Shown one piece after another: positions 25,085-32,770 of a DNA stretch of 35,362 nucleotides (position 1 is the first letter of the stretch; each line of letters begins with the position of its first letter). The translations under genes and the position numbers were made by a program. The DNA lies in the NCBI RefSeq assembly GCF_009377235.1, contig NZ_VMNX01000084.1, positions 1 to 35,362 of the forward strand. The letters are read 5' to 3'. The notes below the pieces were generated by a model that did no database searches, was not told the DNA's origin, and saw nothing but the letters and a program-made list of their open reading frames with translations. The stretch is from Streptomyces acidicola (GTDB taxonomy: Bacteria > Actinomycetota > Actinomycetes > Streptomycetales > Streptomycetaceae).

Positions 25085-26398
25085 TCAGCCACGCTGGGCC
25101 ACGAACTCCTTGATCGTGGCGGTCATGTAGTCGAGCATTTCGTCGGTGAGCCCCGGGTAGATGCCGATCCAGAAGGTGTGCTCGGTGATGACGTCGCTGT
25201 TGGTGAGCTCGCCGACGATGCGGTGGGGCTGGCCGATGTAGGCCGGCTGGCGGGTGAGGTTGCCGGCGAACAGCCGCCGGGTGCCGATCTTCCGCTCCTC
25301 CAGGTGGGCGACCAGTTCGGCGCGGGTGAAGCGGGCCTCGGGGTCGACGGTGATGACGAAACCGAACCAGCTCGGCTCGGACCGGGGCGTCGGCTCGGGG
25401 AGCATCAGGCCCGGCACTCCGTCCAGTCCCTCACGCAGCCGGCGCCAGTTGCGGCGCCGCGCCTCGATGAAGCCGTCGAGCTTGTCGAGCTGCGTCAGGC
25501 CCAGCGCGGCCTGGATGTCGGTGCCCTTCAGGTTGTAACCGACGTGGGAGAAGATGTACTTGTGGTCGTACCCGGCGGGCAGGTTGCCCATCTGGTACTC
25601 GAACCGCTTGAAGCAGGTGTTGTTCTTGCCGGGTTCGCACCAGCAGTCCCGCCCCCAGTCGCGCAGCGATTCCACGATGCGGGCCAGACCCAGGTTCGAG
25701 GTGAGGACGCAGCCGCCCTCGCCCATGGTGAGGTGGTGCGCCGGGTAGAAGCTGACCGTGGTCAGGTCGCCGAAGGTGCCGGTGATCTGGCCGTCGTAGG
25801 TGGAGCCGACCGCGTCGCAGTTGTCCTCGATGAGGAACAGGCCGTGGTCCTTGGCGAGCTGTGCCACCTCGGCGACCTCGAAGGGGTTGCCGAGCGCGTG
25901 CGCGATGATGATCGCCCGGGTCTTGGGGCCGATGGCGCGCGCCACCCGGTCGGCCGTGGTGTTGTACGTGGCCAGGTCCACGTCCACGAAGACCGGGATG
26001 AGCCCGTTCTGCAGAATCGGGTTCACGGTGGTGGGGAATCCGGCGGCGACGGTGATCACCTCGTCGCCCGGCTTCAGCGCCCGGTCACCGAGCTGGTGCG
26101 AGGTGAGCGACGAGACGGCGAGCAGGTTCGCCGACGAACCGGAGTTGGTCAGATGGGCCTTGCGCCGCTTCAGGCGCTTGGCGAAGGCGGACTCGAACTT
26201 CTTGGAGCTGGGCCCGGCGGCGATGCGCATGGTCAGCGCGGCCTCGACGATGGCGACCCGGTCCTCCTCGTCCAGGACCGCGCCGGACGGCCAGATCTCG
26301 GTCACACCGGGCACGAACTCCCGGTTGGGCGCCGTCTCCCGGTGGTACTGGCGGACCTGGTCCAGCACCAGTTCCTTGCTGTCGGGGTTGTCGCTCAT
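25085..26398 (-). CDS. dTDP-4-keto-6-deoxyhexose 3-dehydratase, PMP and [2Fe-2S] dependent (UrdQ/LanQ/SpnQ-like)
   Basis: This 437-residue aminotransferase-fold enzyme removes the C-3 hydroxyl. The usual PLP-binding lysine is replaced by histidine (FYPAHHLTMGEGG, His221-His222), the mark of this PMP-dependent dehydratase group. Four cysteines at 194, 252, 254 and 262 give C-x57-C-x-C-x7-C, the exact spacing of the [2Fe-2S] ligands in the E1 dehydratase. No dedicated E3-type reductase is encoded in the window, so it would rely on cellular ferredoxin/flavodoxin reductases, as proposed for SpnQ. The ATG at 26398 has GGAAGGA at 7 bases; the ATG at 26404 overlaps the upstream stop but is too close to the ribosome site. 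It makes a 2,3,6-trideoxysugar precursor. Confidence 0.93.
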   Translation of the reverse strand: MSDNPDSKELVLDQVRQYHRETAPNREFVPGVTEIWPSGAVLDEEDRVAIVEAALTMRIAAGPSSKKFESAFAKRLKRRKAHLTNSGSSANLLAVSSLTSHQLGDRALKPGDEVITVAAGFPTTVNPILQNGLIPVFVDVDLATYNTTADRVARAIGPKTRAIIIAHALGNPFEVAEVAQLAKDHGLFLIEDNCDAVGSTYDGQITGTFGDLTTVSFYPAHHLTMGEGGCVLTSNLGLARIVESLRDWGRDCWCEPGKNNTCFKRFEYQMGNLPAGYDHKYIFSHVGYNLKGTDIQAALGLTQLDKLDGFIEARRRNWRRLREGLDGVPGLMLPEPTPRSEPSWFGFVITVDPEARFTRAELVAHLEERKIGTRRLFAGNLTRQPAYIGQPHRIVGELTNSDVITEHTFWIGIYPGLTDEMLDYMTATIKEFVAQRG

Positions 26399-26400
26399 CG

Positions 26401-27399
26401 TCATTTCCTTCCGTTGACTGGCGCCGGCACCGCGGCCGCCAGCAGGTCGCGCAGCGAGGCGTCGAGGGTGCGCCGCGGCTGCCATCCCAGGAGCCGCAGC
26501 GCCCGTGAGACGTCCAGTTGCTGCCACTGCGCATCCGTGCGTGTGGGCTGGTCGGGAACGGTCTCGACGACCGGGAGATCCACACCGCTGAGTTCGACCA
26601 TGCGGTGGATCAGTGCGTCCATCGGAACCGCCTCGCCGCGGCCGATGTTGACCACCTGGCCGCTGACGTCCGCCGCAGGGGCGGTGGCGGCGGCCCGTAC
26701 GGCGTCCACGGCGTCGTGCAGGTCCACGACGTCGCGGTGGGCGCGCAGCGGCGGGAGCCTGAGCTCGTCCGGCTTCTCGCCCAGGGACTCGGCGCGGGCG
26801 GCCGCGCCGAGGTGCGCGGCCACCATGCCGAAGAGGCTGCCGGTCGGCGCCCCGGCGCCGATCACGTTGGCGAGACGCAGGACCACGCCGTCCAGGCCGT
26901 GGTCCGCCGAGGCCCGCAGGACGGCCTGCGTGCCGAGGAGTTTGGTGCGCCCGTACGGTGTGACGGGAGCGGGCTCCTGCTCCTCGGGGGTGCCGGCGCC
27001 CTGTGTACCCGCGCCGTACTCGTGGACGGTGCCGAGCTGGATCAGCCGCGGCGGGCGGGGCAGGCCGACGAGGGACTCCGTCACCCTCAGGACCAGGTCC
27101 GCGTTGCCCGCGGTCATCTCGGCCTCGTCGGCCCGCCAGGCCCGGCCGGCGGCGTTGACCACCACGTCGGGCCCCAGCGAAGCGAAGAACGCCGTGAGTT
27201 CCGCCGGGCCGGCCGTCAGCAGGTCCATGCGGACGGGACGCGGGTCCTCCGGGCCGTCCTCCGCCGGGTTCCGGGACACCAGGTGCACCTGGGCGCCGTC
27301 GGCGAGGAACGCCTTGCCGATGTGGCGGCCCAGGTAACCCGTGCCTCCGAGCACCACGACACGGAGCCCGGCCGCGGCGACGTGGTCAGTCGTTCGCAC
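26401..27399 (-). CDS. dTDP-hexose 4-ketoreductase, extended SDR (UrdZ3/LanZ3-like)
   Basis: This 332-residue extended short-chain dehydrogenase has Rossmann motif VVVLGGTGYLGRHIGKAF, the LIQLGTVHEYG strand and TPYGRTKLLG with the YxxxK catalytic pair. A C-terminal substrate domain ends in RALRLLGWQPRRTLD. It resembles the 4-ketoreductases that finish L-rhodinose or similar sugars. It is the second 4-ketoreductase in this operon. The GTG at 27399 overlaps the 4,6-dehydratase gene by 14 bases and lacks a good ribosome site, but no better start leaves the Rossmann motif intact. The stop overlaps the region of the next start (ATGA). Confidence 0.82.
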   Translation of the reverse strand: MRTTDHVAAAGLRVVVLGGTGYLGRHIGKAFLADGAQVHLVSRNPAEDGPEDPRPVRMDLLTAGPAELTAFFASLGPDVVVNAAGRAWRADEAEMTAGNADLVLRVTESLVGLPRPPRLIQLGTVHEYGAGTQGAGTPEEQEPAPVTPYGRTKLLGTQAVLRASADHGLDGVVLRLANVIGAGAPTGSLFGMVAAHLGAAARAESLGEKPDELRLPPLRAHRDVVDLHDAVDAVRAAATAPAADVSGQVVNIGRGEAVPMDALIHRMVELSGVDLPVVETVPDQPTRTDAQWQQLDVSRALRLLGWQPRRTLDASLRDLLAAAVPAPVNGRK

Positions 27400-28372
27400 G
27401 CTCGACCCCGTGCTTGACGGTCTTCCACCAGTCGGGGTTGTCGCGGTACCAGGCCACCGTGGCGGCCAGGCCCTCCTCGAATCCGGTCAGCGGCGCGTAG
27501 CCGAGCTCCTTGCTGATCTTGGACTCGTCGATGGAGTACCGCAGGTCGTGCGCCTTGCGGTCGGCGACGTGGCGGATCATCTCCGGTCCCGAGCCGGTCA
27601 GTTCGAGCAGACGCTCGGTGATGGCGCGGTTGGTCCGCTCGTTGCCGCCGCCGATGTTGTAGATCTCACCGGCCCGGCCGCCGTCGAGGACGAGGTGGAT
27701 GCCGCGGCAGTGGTCGTCCACGTGCAGCCATTCGCGGATGTTGCCGCCGTCGCCGTACAGCGGCACCTGCCGGCCTTCCAGCAGGTTGGTGACGAACAGC
27801 GGGATGAGCTTCTCGGGGTGCTGGTACGGCCCGTAGTTGTTGGAGCAGCGCGTGATGGAGAGGTCCACTCCGTGGGTGCGCCAGTAGGTGCGGGCGACCA
27901 GGTCGGAACAGGCCTTGGAGGCCGCGTACGGGGTGTTGGGCAGCAGCGGCCAGTCCTCGGTCCAGGAGCCCTCGTCGATCGAGCCGTACACCTCGTCGGT
28001 GGAGACGTGCACGACCCGCTCGACCCCGGTGTCCAGCACGGCGTCGAGGAGCGTCTGGGTGCCCAGGACGTTGGTGCGGAAGAACTCCCCCGCGCCCTCC
28101 AGCGAGCGGTCCACGTGGGACTCGGCGGCGAAGTGCACCACGGCGTCGTGTCCGGGCAGCAGTTCGCGCAGCAGGGCCCCGTCGCAGATGTCGCCCTGGA
28201 CGAACTCCAGGCGCGGGTGCGCGGCCGGCAGGTTGTCGCGGTTACCCGCGTAGGTCAGCTTGTCCAGGGCGGTGACCTGGGCGCCCTTCCACCCCGCGTA
28301 GGTGTCCGCGAGGAGGTTACGGACGAAGTTGGAGCCGATGAAACCGGCGGCGCCGGTGATGAGGATTCTCAT
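27386..28372 (-). CDS. rmlB: dTDP-glucose 4,6-dehydratase
   Basis: This 328-residue extended SDR converts dTDP-glucose to dTDP-4-keto-6-deoxyglucose with bound NAD+. Key motifs are GAAGFIGSNF (GxxGxxG at residues 7-13), HFAAESHVDRS, the catalytic STDEVYG (Thr125-Asp126-Glu127), YAASK (Tyr149, Lys153) and RCSNNYGPYQHPEKLIP. All RmlB active-site residues are present. It starts at an ATG that overlaps the stop of the thymidylyltransferase gene by four bases (ATGA), so the first two pathway steps are coupled. Paralogues for cell-wall rhamnose are common in Streptomyces; this copy belongs to the secondary-metabolite operon by context. Confidence 0.95.
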   Translation of the reverse strand: MRILITGAAGFIGSNFVRNLLADTYAGWKGAQVTALDKLTYAGNRDNLPAAHPRLEFVQGDICDGALLRELLPGHDAVVHFAAESHVDRSLEGAGEFFRTNVLGTQTLLDAVLDTGVERVVHVSTDEVYGSIDEGSWTEDWPLLPNTPYAASKACSDLVARTYWRTHGVDLSITRCSNNYGPYQHPEKLIPLFVTNLLEGRQVPLYGDGGNIREWLHVDDHCRGIHLVLDGGRAGEIYNIGGGNERTNRAITERLLELTGSGPEMIRHVADRKAHDLRYSIDESKISKELGYAPLTGFEEGLAATVAWYRDNPDWWKTVKHGVERAND

Positions 28373-29436
28373 GCCGCGACTTCCACTCGGGTGTGGTCTC
28401 CGACGACCAGGCGGTAATGGTCCGTGCTCTGCCCACTGGTACCGACGGAGGCGGAGCGACCGATGACAGAACTGCGCAGACCCTGAACCCCCGTGACCGA
28501 GGCGCCGTCCAGGGCGATGGAGTACTCCAGCCGGCTTCCGGTGACCGCGCAGCCACGCCCGATGGACGTGTGCGCGCCGATGTGGCTGTCCTCCACGACG
28601 GTGCCGGCGCCGATGATCGCCGGCCCTTCGATGCGGGAGCGCACGATGCGCGCCCCTTCTTCCACGATGACTGGTCCCACCAGCTCGCTGGCGTCGTCGA
28701 CCTCACCGTCGACCGCGGGCTTGAGGCTCTCCAGGATGTGCCGGTTGCACTCCAGGACGTCCTCGACGTTCCCGGTGTCCTTCCAGTAGCCCTCGTACTG
28801 GCCGGCCCGTACGTCCGCGCCCGACGACACCAGCCACTGGATCGCGTCGGTGATCTCCAGTTCGCCGCGGGCGCTGGGCTCGATGGCCTGGACCGCCTCG
28901 TGGATGGCGGCCGTGAAGAAGTACACGCCCATCAGGGCCAGGTCGCTGCGCGGCTGCTGGGGCTTCTCCACCAGGCGCAGCACCTCGCCGCCGGGGCCCA
29001 GTTCGGCCACGCCGAAGGCGCGCGGGTCCGGGACCTTGTACACCACGACATGGGCGGCCGGGCGGTGCGCGGCGAACTCCTCGGCGATACCGGCGATCCC
29101 GTCGGGGAGCATGTTGTCGCCGAGGTACATCACGAAGTCGTCGTCGCCGAGGAAGTCCCGGGCGATGGCGACGGTGTGGGCGAGGCCGAGCGGGGCCTCC
29201 TGCGGGATGTAGGTCAGCTGTGCGCCGAACTGTGATCCGTCCCCGATCGCCTGGCGGATCTCGGGGCCGCGGTCGCCGACGATGACACCGATCTCGGTCA
29301 CGCCGAGGTCCAGGATGTTCCTCAGGACGTATTCCAGGACCGGAGTGTTCGCGATGGGGATGAGCTGTTTGGGCATGGAATAGCTGAAGGGTCGTAGGCG
29401 GGTGCCCGACCCGCCCGCCAACACCAGAGCCTTCAT
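28369..29436 (-). CDS. rmlA: Glucose-1-phosphate thymidylyltransferase, long form (StrD-like)
   Basis: This 355-residue nucleotidyltransferase makes dTDP-glucose from dTTP and glucose-1-phosphate. The N-terminal part has LAGGSGTRLRPFSYSMPKQL, EAPLGLAHTVAIARDFL, the metal-binding YLGDNML, and GEYEITD-like GELEITDAI. The C-terminal 110 residues are a left-handed beta-helix of hexapeptide-like repeats (IEGPAIIGAGTVVEDSHIGA). That makes it the long StrD-type form common in antibiotic clusters, not the shorter 290-residue RmlA. The ATG start is clear by homology. The stop overlaps the 4,6-dehydratase start. A 121-bp spacer separates it from the epimerase gene. Confidence 0.93.
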   Translation of the reverse strand: MKALVLAGGSGTRLRPFSYSMPKQLIPIANTPVLEYVLRNILDLGVTEIGVIVGDRGPEIRQAIGDGSQFGAQLTYIPQEAPLGLAHTVAIARDFLGDDDFVMYLGDNMLPDGIAGIAEEFAAHRPAAHVVVYKVPDPRAFGVAELGPGGEVLRLVEKPQQPRSDLALMGVYFFTAAIHEAVQAIEPSARGELEITDAIQWLVSSGADVRAGQYEGYWKDTGNVEDVLECNRHILESLKPAVDGEVDDASELVGPVIVEEGARIVRSRIEGPAIIGAGTVVEDSHIGAHTSIGRGCAVTGSRLEYSIALDGASVTGVQGLRSSVIGRSASVGTSGQSTDHYRLVVGDHTRVEVAA

Positions 29437-29557
29437 GGCAGGTCCTCTCGATTTCTCATGGGTTGTTGCCTCTTCGGTCTGGTGCGCGGTTCGCAGCCGC
29501 TCGGCCGTGCACGCGTTCCCGGTGCGCCGACGGCCGGCAGGGCGGGGTGACGCAGTG

Positions 29558-30130
29558 TCAGGCGGCGTCGAAGTCGGACAGCATGCCTGCTGCCAGGGCC
29601 TCGGCCAGCGTGGGTGCCTTCGCGTCCTTGTCCGAGATCAGCGGTGTGCCGACGCAGTCCCAGGGGAGGTCCAGGTCGGGGTCGAGCGGGTTGATGTCGA
29701 TCTGTGTTCCGGGGACATAAGTGCTGGAGACGACGTAGCAGATGCAGGCGTCGTCGGTGAGCGCCAGGAAGCCGTGCCCGACGCCCTCCGGGACGAACAC
29801 GGACCGGCCCGAGGCGGCGTCCAGTTCGTTCACCTGGTGTCTGCCGAAGGTGGGCGAACCGATCCGCAGGTCGACGACGATGTCGCGCAGCACGCCCCGT
29901 ACGCAGGTGACGAACTTGGCCTGTCCCGGGGGGATGCTGACGCTGTGGATGCCGCGCAGGGTGTGGCGCCTGGACACCGAGTAGTTGATCTGACGGGGCT
30001 GGAAGTCGATCCCCGCGGACCGCTCCAGTTCGTCGGACCGCATCGACTCGTAGAACACGCCCCGGTCGTCGGAGAGGTGGTCCGGCTCGATCAGGTACGT
30101 GCCGGGGATGGTGGTCTCTTCGATGCGCAC
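29558..30130 (-). CDS. dTDP-4-keto-hexose 3,5- or 5-epimerase (RmlC-like; UrdZ1/LanZ1/EvaD type)
   Basis: This 190-residue cupin-fold epimerase has catalytic His62 in LRGIHSV, Lys72 in PPGQAKFVTCVRG and Tyr132 in CICYVVSS, all in the expected places. The RGIH...IPPGQAKFV wording is typical of the antibiotic-pathway epimerases (EvaD, UrdZ1, LanZ1) rather than of rhamnose RmlC. It would invert C-5 (and perhaps C-3) of a 4-keto intermediate and so turn a D-sugar into an L-sugar. The GTG at 30130 has only a weak upstream AAAGGG. It lies 154 bases after the glycosyltransferase gene. Confidence 0.9.
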   Translation of the reverse strand: MRIEETTIPGTYLIEPDHLSDDRGVFYESMRSDELERSAGIDFQPRQINYSVSRRHTLRGIHSVSIPPGQAKFVTCVRGVLRDIVVDLRIGSPTFGRHQVNELDAASGRSVFVPEGVGHGFLALTDDACICYVVSSTYVPGTQIDINPLDPDLDLPWDCVGTPLISDKDAKAPTLAEALAAGMLSDFDAA

Positions 30131-30264
30131 GGCTCGCTCGCCCTTTCGTCCTGAACTCGACTCGTGCTGTACGGGCTGGGGCCCTGCGGGTCCGGGCGCC
30201 CCGCCCCCGGGGCCGGTGGCGCGGCGCGGGTGCGGGGGAGCCGTGCGGTGGCGGAGCTGTCCGC

Positions 30265-30311
30265 TCAGCCGCGGTGTTCGGCGGTCAGCCGCGGTGCTCG
30301 GCGGTCAGCCG
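30265..30311. repeat. 20-bp tandem duplication at the 3' end of the glycosyltransferase gene
   Basis: Units starting at 30265 and 30285 are 20 bp long and differ at one base; a third partial unit starts at 30305. On the minus strand each carries the end of the coding sequence with its stop codon, so the last residues (TAEHRG) and TGA are repeated just beyond the real stop. It looks like a slippage duplication with no effect on the protein. Confidence 0.85.
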
Positions 30312-31571
30312 CTCCAGGACCGGGATCACGTCCTTCGGCGCCGGGGCGGCCAGCATGTCCTCGTACAGACCGCGGGCTCCGAGCTGGAAGGAGGGTTCCT
30401 CCACCAGCCGGACGAGGTCCTTCTGCAGGCTGTCGACGTCGATCGCCGCCGGGTCGGCGACCAGTCCCGCGCCGCGGCGGGCGACGTAGCGTGCCGTGAC
30501 CATCTCGTCCCACATCGGGAGCGGCACGACGAGCTGCGGCACCTTGCAGGCGACGGCTGCGGCGAACGTCCCGCCGCCACCGTGGTGGATGATCGCCGAG
30601 CTGGTGGGCAGCACCTGGTTGAGCGGTACGTACTCGATGGCGCGGACGTTCTCCGGGAGCGTGCCCACGGCGGCGAGCTGCTCGCTGTTGAGCGTCGCGA
30701 CCAGTTCCAGGTCCAGGCCGGACACGGAGTCGAAGAACTCCCGCATCGGGAAGCCGCTGTGCTGACCGGCGAGCAGTCGCCGGCTCACCCCGAGGGTGAG
30801 CACCGCGCGGGGCCGCTCGGGCCGGGAGTACAGCCACTGCGGAAGCGTGGTGGCCCCGTTGTACGGGACCCGGCGGACCGGGATGTACGTCAGGTCGAGC
30901 GGGTTGCGCATCCGGGACTGGGTGAGGTCCAGGGTCCACTGGCCGACCAGCGTCTCCTCGGTGAAGTCGAGGCCGTACCGCTCCAGCACCGGGCCCAGCC
31001 ACGCCATCCACGGGTCCTCGGTGAGGTCCGAGGACGGATCGGCCAGCTCCTGTCGCGTCTTGGCGCGGATCAGGCCGATGTTGTCCATGCCGAACAGAAG
31101 CCGTGCGTGGGCGGCGCCGCAGGCACGTGCGGCCACCGCGCCGGTCGGCGCCAGCGGGTCCCACAGCACCAGGTCCGGGCGCCACTCGCGGGCGAACTCG
31201 ACCAGGTTGTCCAGGATCGGTCGTCGCCCGCCCTCCGCCGGGGCCGGCGGGTAGTAGGCGTTGAACATGCCCCCGAGGACGGCCCTGGCCGTGCGCCAGG
31301 CGTTCTCGTCATCGGGGTCGAGCGCCAGAGTGGGCCGGTTGGCGCCGGCGCCGGCGATGAGGGGGGCCAGCGAGGCGGTGAGCTCCTCCTTGCCGCCCAG
31401 CGACACCGCGGTGAGGCCGGCCGAGGTGATGTTCGTGATCACCTTCGGGTCGACCACGCCTTCGGGGCTCGCCACCACGACCTCATGGCCGGCAGCCTGC
31501 AGCGCCCATGCCAGCGGGATGGCGGGATACAGATGTGCCGATGTCGGAAAGACGGTGAATAGAACGCGCAT
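30285..31571 (-). CDS. Glycosyltransferase, activator-dependent EryCIII/DesVII-like family, GT1
   Basis: This 428-residue GT-B enzyme starts RVLFTVFPTSAHLYPAIPLAWALQAAGHEVV, which is the EryCIII/DesVII/UrdGT2-type N terminus. The middle has EWRPDLVLWDPLAPTGAVAA and the C-terminal donor site reads IIHHGGGGTFAAAVACKVPQLVVP with a following DEMV segment. Many members of this family need a P450-like activator (DesVIII type); none is encoded in the window, and some relatives work without one. It most likely transfers a deoxysugar made by the operon. The ATG at 31571 has GAGAGG at 6 bases. It is the first gene of the operon. Confidence 0.88.
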   Translation of the reverse strand: MRVLFTVFPTSAHLYPAIPLAWALQAAGHEVVVASPEGVVDPKVITNITSAGLTAVSLGGKEELTASLAPLIAGAGANRPTLALDPDDENAWRTARAVLGGMFNAYYPPAPAEGGRRPILDNLVEFAREWRPDLVLWDPLAPTGAVAARACGAAHARLLFGMDNIGLIRAKTRQELADPSSDLTEDPWMAWLGPVLERYGLDFTEETLVGQWTLDLTQSRMRNPLDLTYIPVRRVPYNGATTLPQWLYSRPERPRAVLTLGVSRRLLAGQHSGFPMREFFDSVSGLDLELVATLNSEQLAAVGTLPENVRAIEYVPLNQVLPTSSAIIHHGGGGTFAAAVACKVPQLVVPLPMWDEMVTARYVARRGAGLVADPAAIDVDSLQKDLVRLVEEPSFQLGARGLYEDMLAAPAPKDVIPVLERLTAEHRG

Positions 31572-31715
31572 CGCTGACCTCTCGGAGACTGCCGGCCCGA
31601 CGCCGACGGCGTGCTGTTCGATGGAATCGTGCGAGGGGGGTCTAAAGAGCCGCTTGTGCAAGGCGGTCGGGCCATGGCCCCGTCGGAGGTCCGGGTGCCG
31701 GACAGGTTTTCTCGG

Positions 31716-31755
31716 CTTCTGGCCTTCTGGCCTCCTGGCCTCTCTGCCTTCTCGC
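31716..31755. repeat. Five-copy 8-bp tandem repeat
   Basis: Five 8-bp units follow each other: CTTCTGGC twice, then CTCCTGGC, CTCTCTGC and CTTCTCGC. The units become more divergent toward the right. They are non-coding and look like slippage products. Confidence 0.85.
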
Positions 31756-31842
31756 GGGCGCTGTGCCGGCGCGGCGTGGGCGGGGTGACCGGCTCCTGGG
31801 TGCCCCCGGGCTCAACGGCCGGGGCGGACGTGGCCCCGGCAT

Positions 31843-31886
31843 CCCGCGGAAGCATGTGTGGAATCACCCGCGGAACCATGTGCGGA
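31843..31886. repeat. Two-copy direct repeat, 24-bp period
   Basis: CCCGCGGAAGCATGTGTGGA at 31843 recurs as CCCGCGGAACCATGTGCGGA at 31867, 18 of 20 bases identical. It lies in the non-coding stretch upstream of the deoxysugar operon. A paired binding site or a duplication scar are both possible. Confidence 0.75.
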
Positions 31887-32084
31887 GTGCAAGGGGCCTG
31901 CGCCGCACGGACGGGTGGCTGTGCCGGGATACGGCGAAATGCGACGGGATACGGCGGGCGGCCGACCGGTCATGGAGGTGCGGCTGTCGTTCCTTCAAGG
32001 GAGCCGGGCCATGGCACCGGTCTCCGCGCCGCCTCGTACGCCGTCCACGGCCAAACCGCGCACGGGGGCCGGGCCGCCTACGGC

Positions 32085-32156
32085 CGGCGCGAGTACGAGG
32101 CGGCCTCGCGGACGTTGCGCCGCGCGCTCGCACTGTGTACGGGACCCGCGCTCTCG
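32085..32156 (+). pseudogene. Possible fragment of a SARP-type regulator (BTAD domain)
   Basis: The frame reads RREYEAASRTLRRALALCTG then PALS, resembling the helix and LWRGPAL motif of bacterial transcriptional activator domains in SARP regulators. The sequence on both sides lacks the winged helix and the remaining tetratricopeptide helices. If real, it is a decayed pathway regulator left beside the sugar genes. The match is short and could be chance. Confidence 0.3.
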
Positions 32157-32332
32157 GTCAACGGCGACGGCTACGCCCAAAAGTACGAAGGCGTAGCCGT
32201 GGTGAACAGGCTGCCGCTGGGCAGCCGCATGTGGGCGAGGGAGCGCTTGGCCCGCAACTCCTCATGAACGAGGGGCGCTTTGCGGGAACCAAGCGTCCAC
32301 GCGGGGTACCTGCGGGGGCACCCCAGGGGATG

Positions 32333-32746
32333 TCAGCGCTGCCAGCCGTCGGCAGTGCGCAGGCCGAAACCGAGGGCCCGGTCGACGGTGATGTGCAGCA
32401 GCCAGGTCAGACCGAAGTTGAACAGGGGAACCGCGACGGACGGAGACTCGGGGATCAGGCAGGTCAGCATGACGACGATGGCGGTGACAGGCCGGTGCAC
32501 CAGGTTGTAGACGGGAACGGCCCTGCGGGGCAGTCGGCCGTGCTGGTGCGGGCCGGAGAGACCGAGGAGGAACGACAGGTCCGGTACGACGGCACCGGCG
32601 AGTGCCGCGACGACCACCCAACCGCCGTACTTCGTCGCCTCGAAGACCGCAAAGACCAGCAGCACGGCGGACAACAGCCCCCAGGCGACACGGACCTGCG
32701 GTGAGGCCGAGCTCCTGGTTGCGCCTTCCGCGGCGTCGTGTGACAC
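32333..32746 (-). CDS. DUF4260 family small membrane protein
   Basis: This is a 137-residue protein with about four hydrophobic segments (VAWGLLSAVLLVFAVFEAT, WVVVAALAGAVVPDLSFLLG, PVTAIVVMLTCLI, VAVPLFNFGLTWLLHI). Family marks are VVPDLSFLLGL, the YNLVHR motif and the C-terminal HITVDRALGFGL. DUF4260 proteins have no known function. The GTG at 32746 has AAAGGA about 9 bases upstream. It follows the decayed thioesterase gene on the same strand, 24 bases away. Confidence 0.75.
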   Translation of the reverse strand: MSHDAAEGATRSSASPQVRVAWGLLSAVLLVFAVFEATKYGGWVVVAALAGAVVPDLSFLLGLSGPHQHGRLPRRAVPVYNLVHRPVTAIVVMLTCLIPESPSVAVPLFNFGLTWLLHITVDRALGFGLRTADGWQR

Positions 32747-32770
32747 GGGACATGTTCCTTTCAGGTTGGA

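Larger units (their letters stand above)
31572..32332. other. 761-bp spacer with repeats and decayed sequence
   Basis: No intact gene is supported. The segment should contain the promoter of the deoxysugar operon, but no clear -35/-10 pair was found. It holds an 8-bp tandem repeat (31716-31755), a 24-bp-period direct repeat (31843-31886), a 12-bp repeat CGGGATACGGCG at about 31924 and 31945, and a short SARP-like coding fragment near 32085. Open frames here have no family similarity apart from that fragment. Confidence 0.5.

Noticed and set aside
31611..32267. 218-codon plus-strand frame in the spacer before the deoxysugar operon
   Set aside because: No ribosome site and no family similarity except a short SARP-like run; reported as spacer plus a possible fragment.
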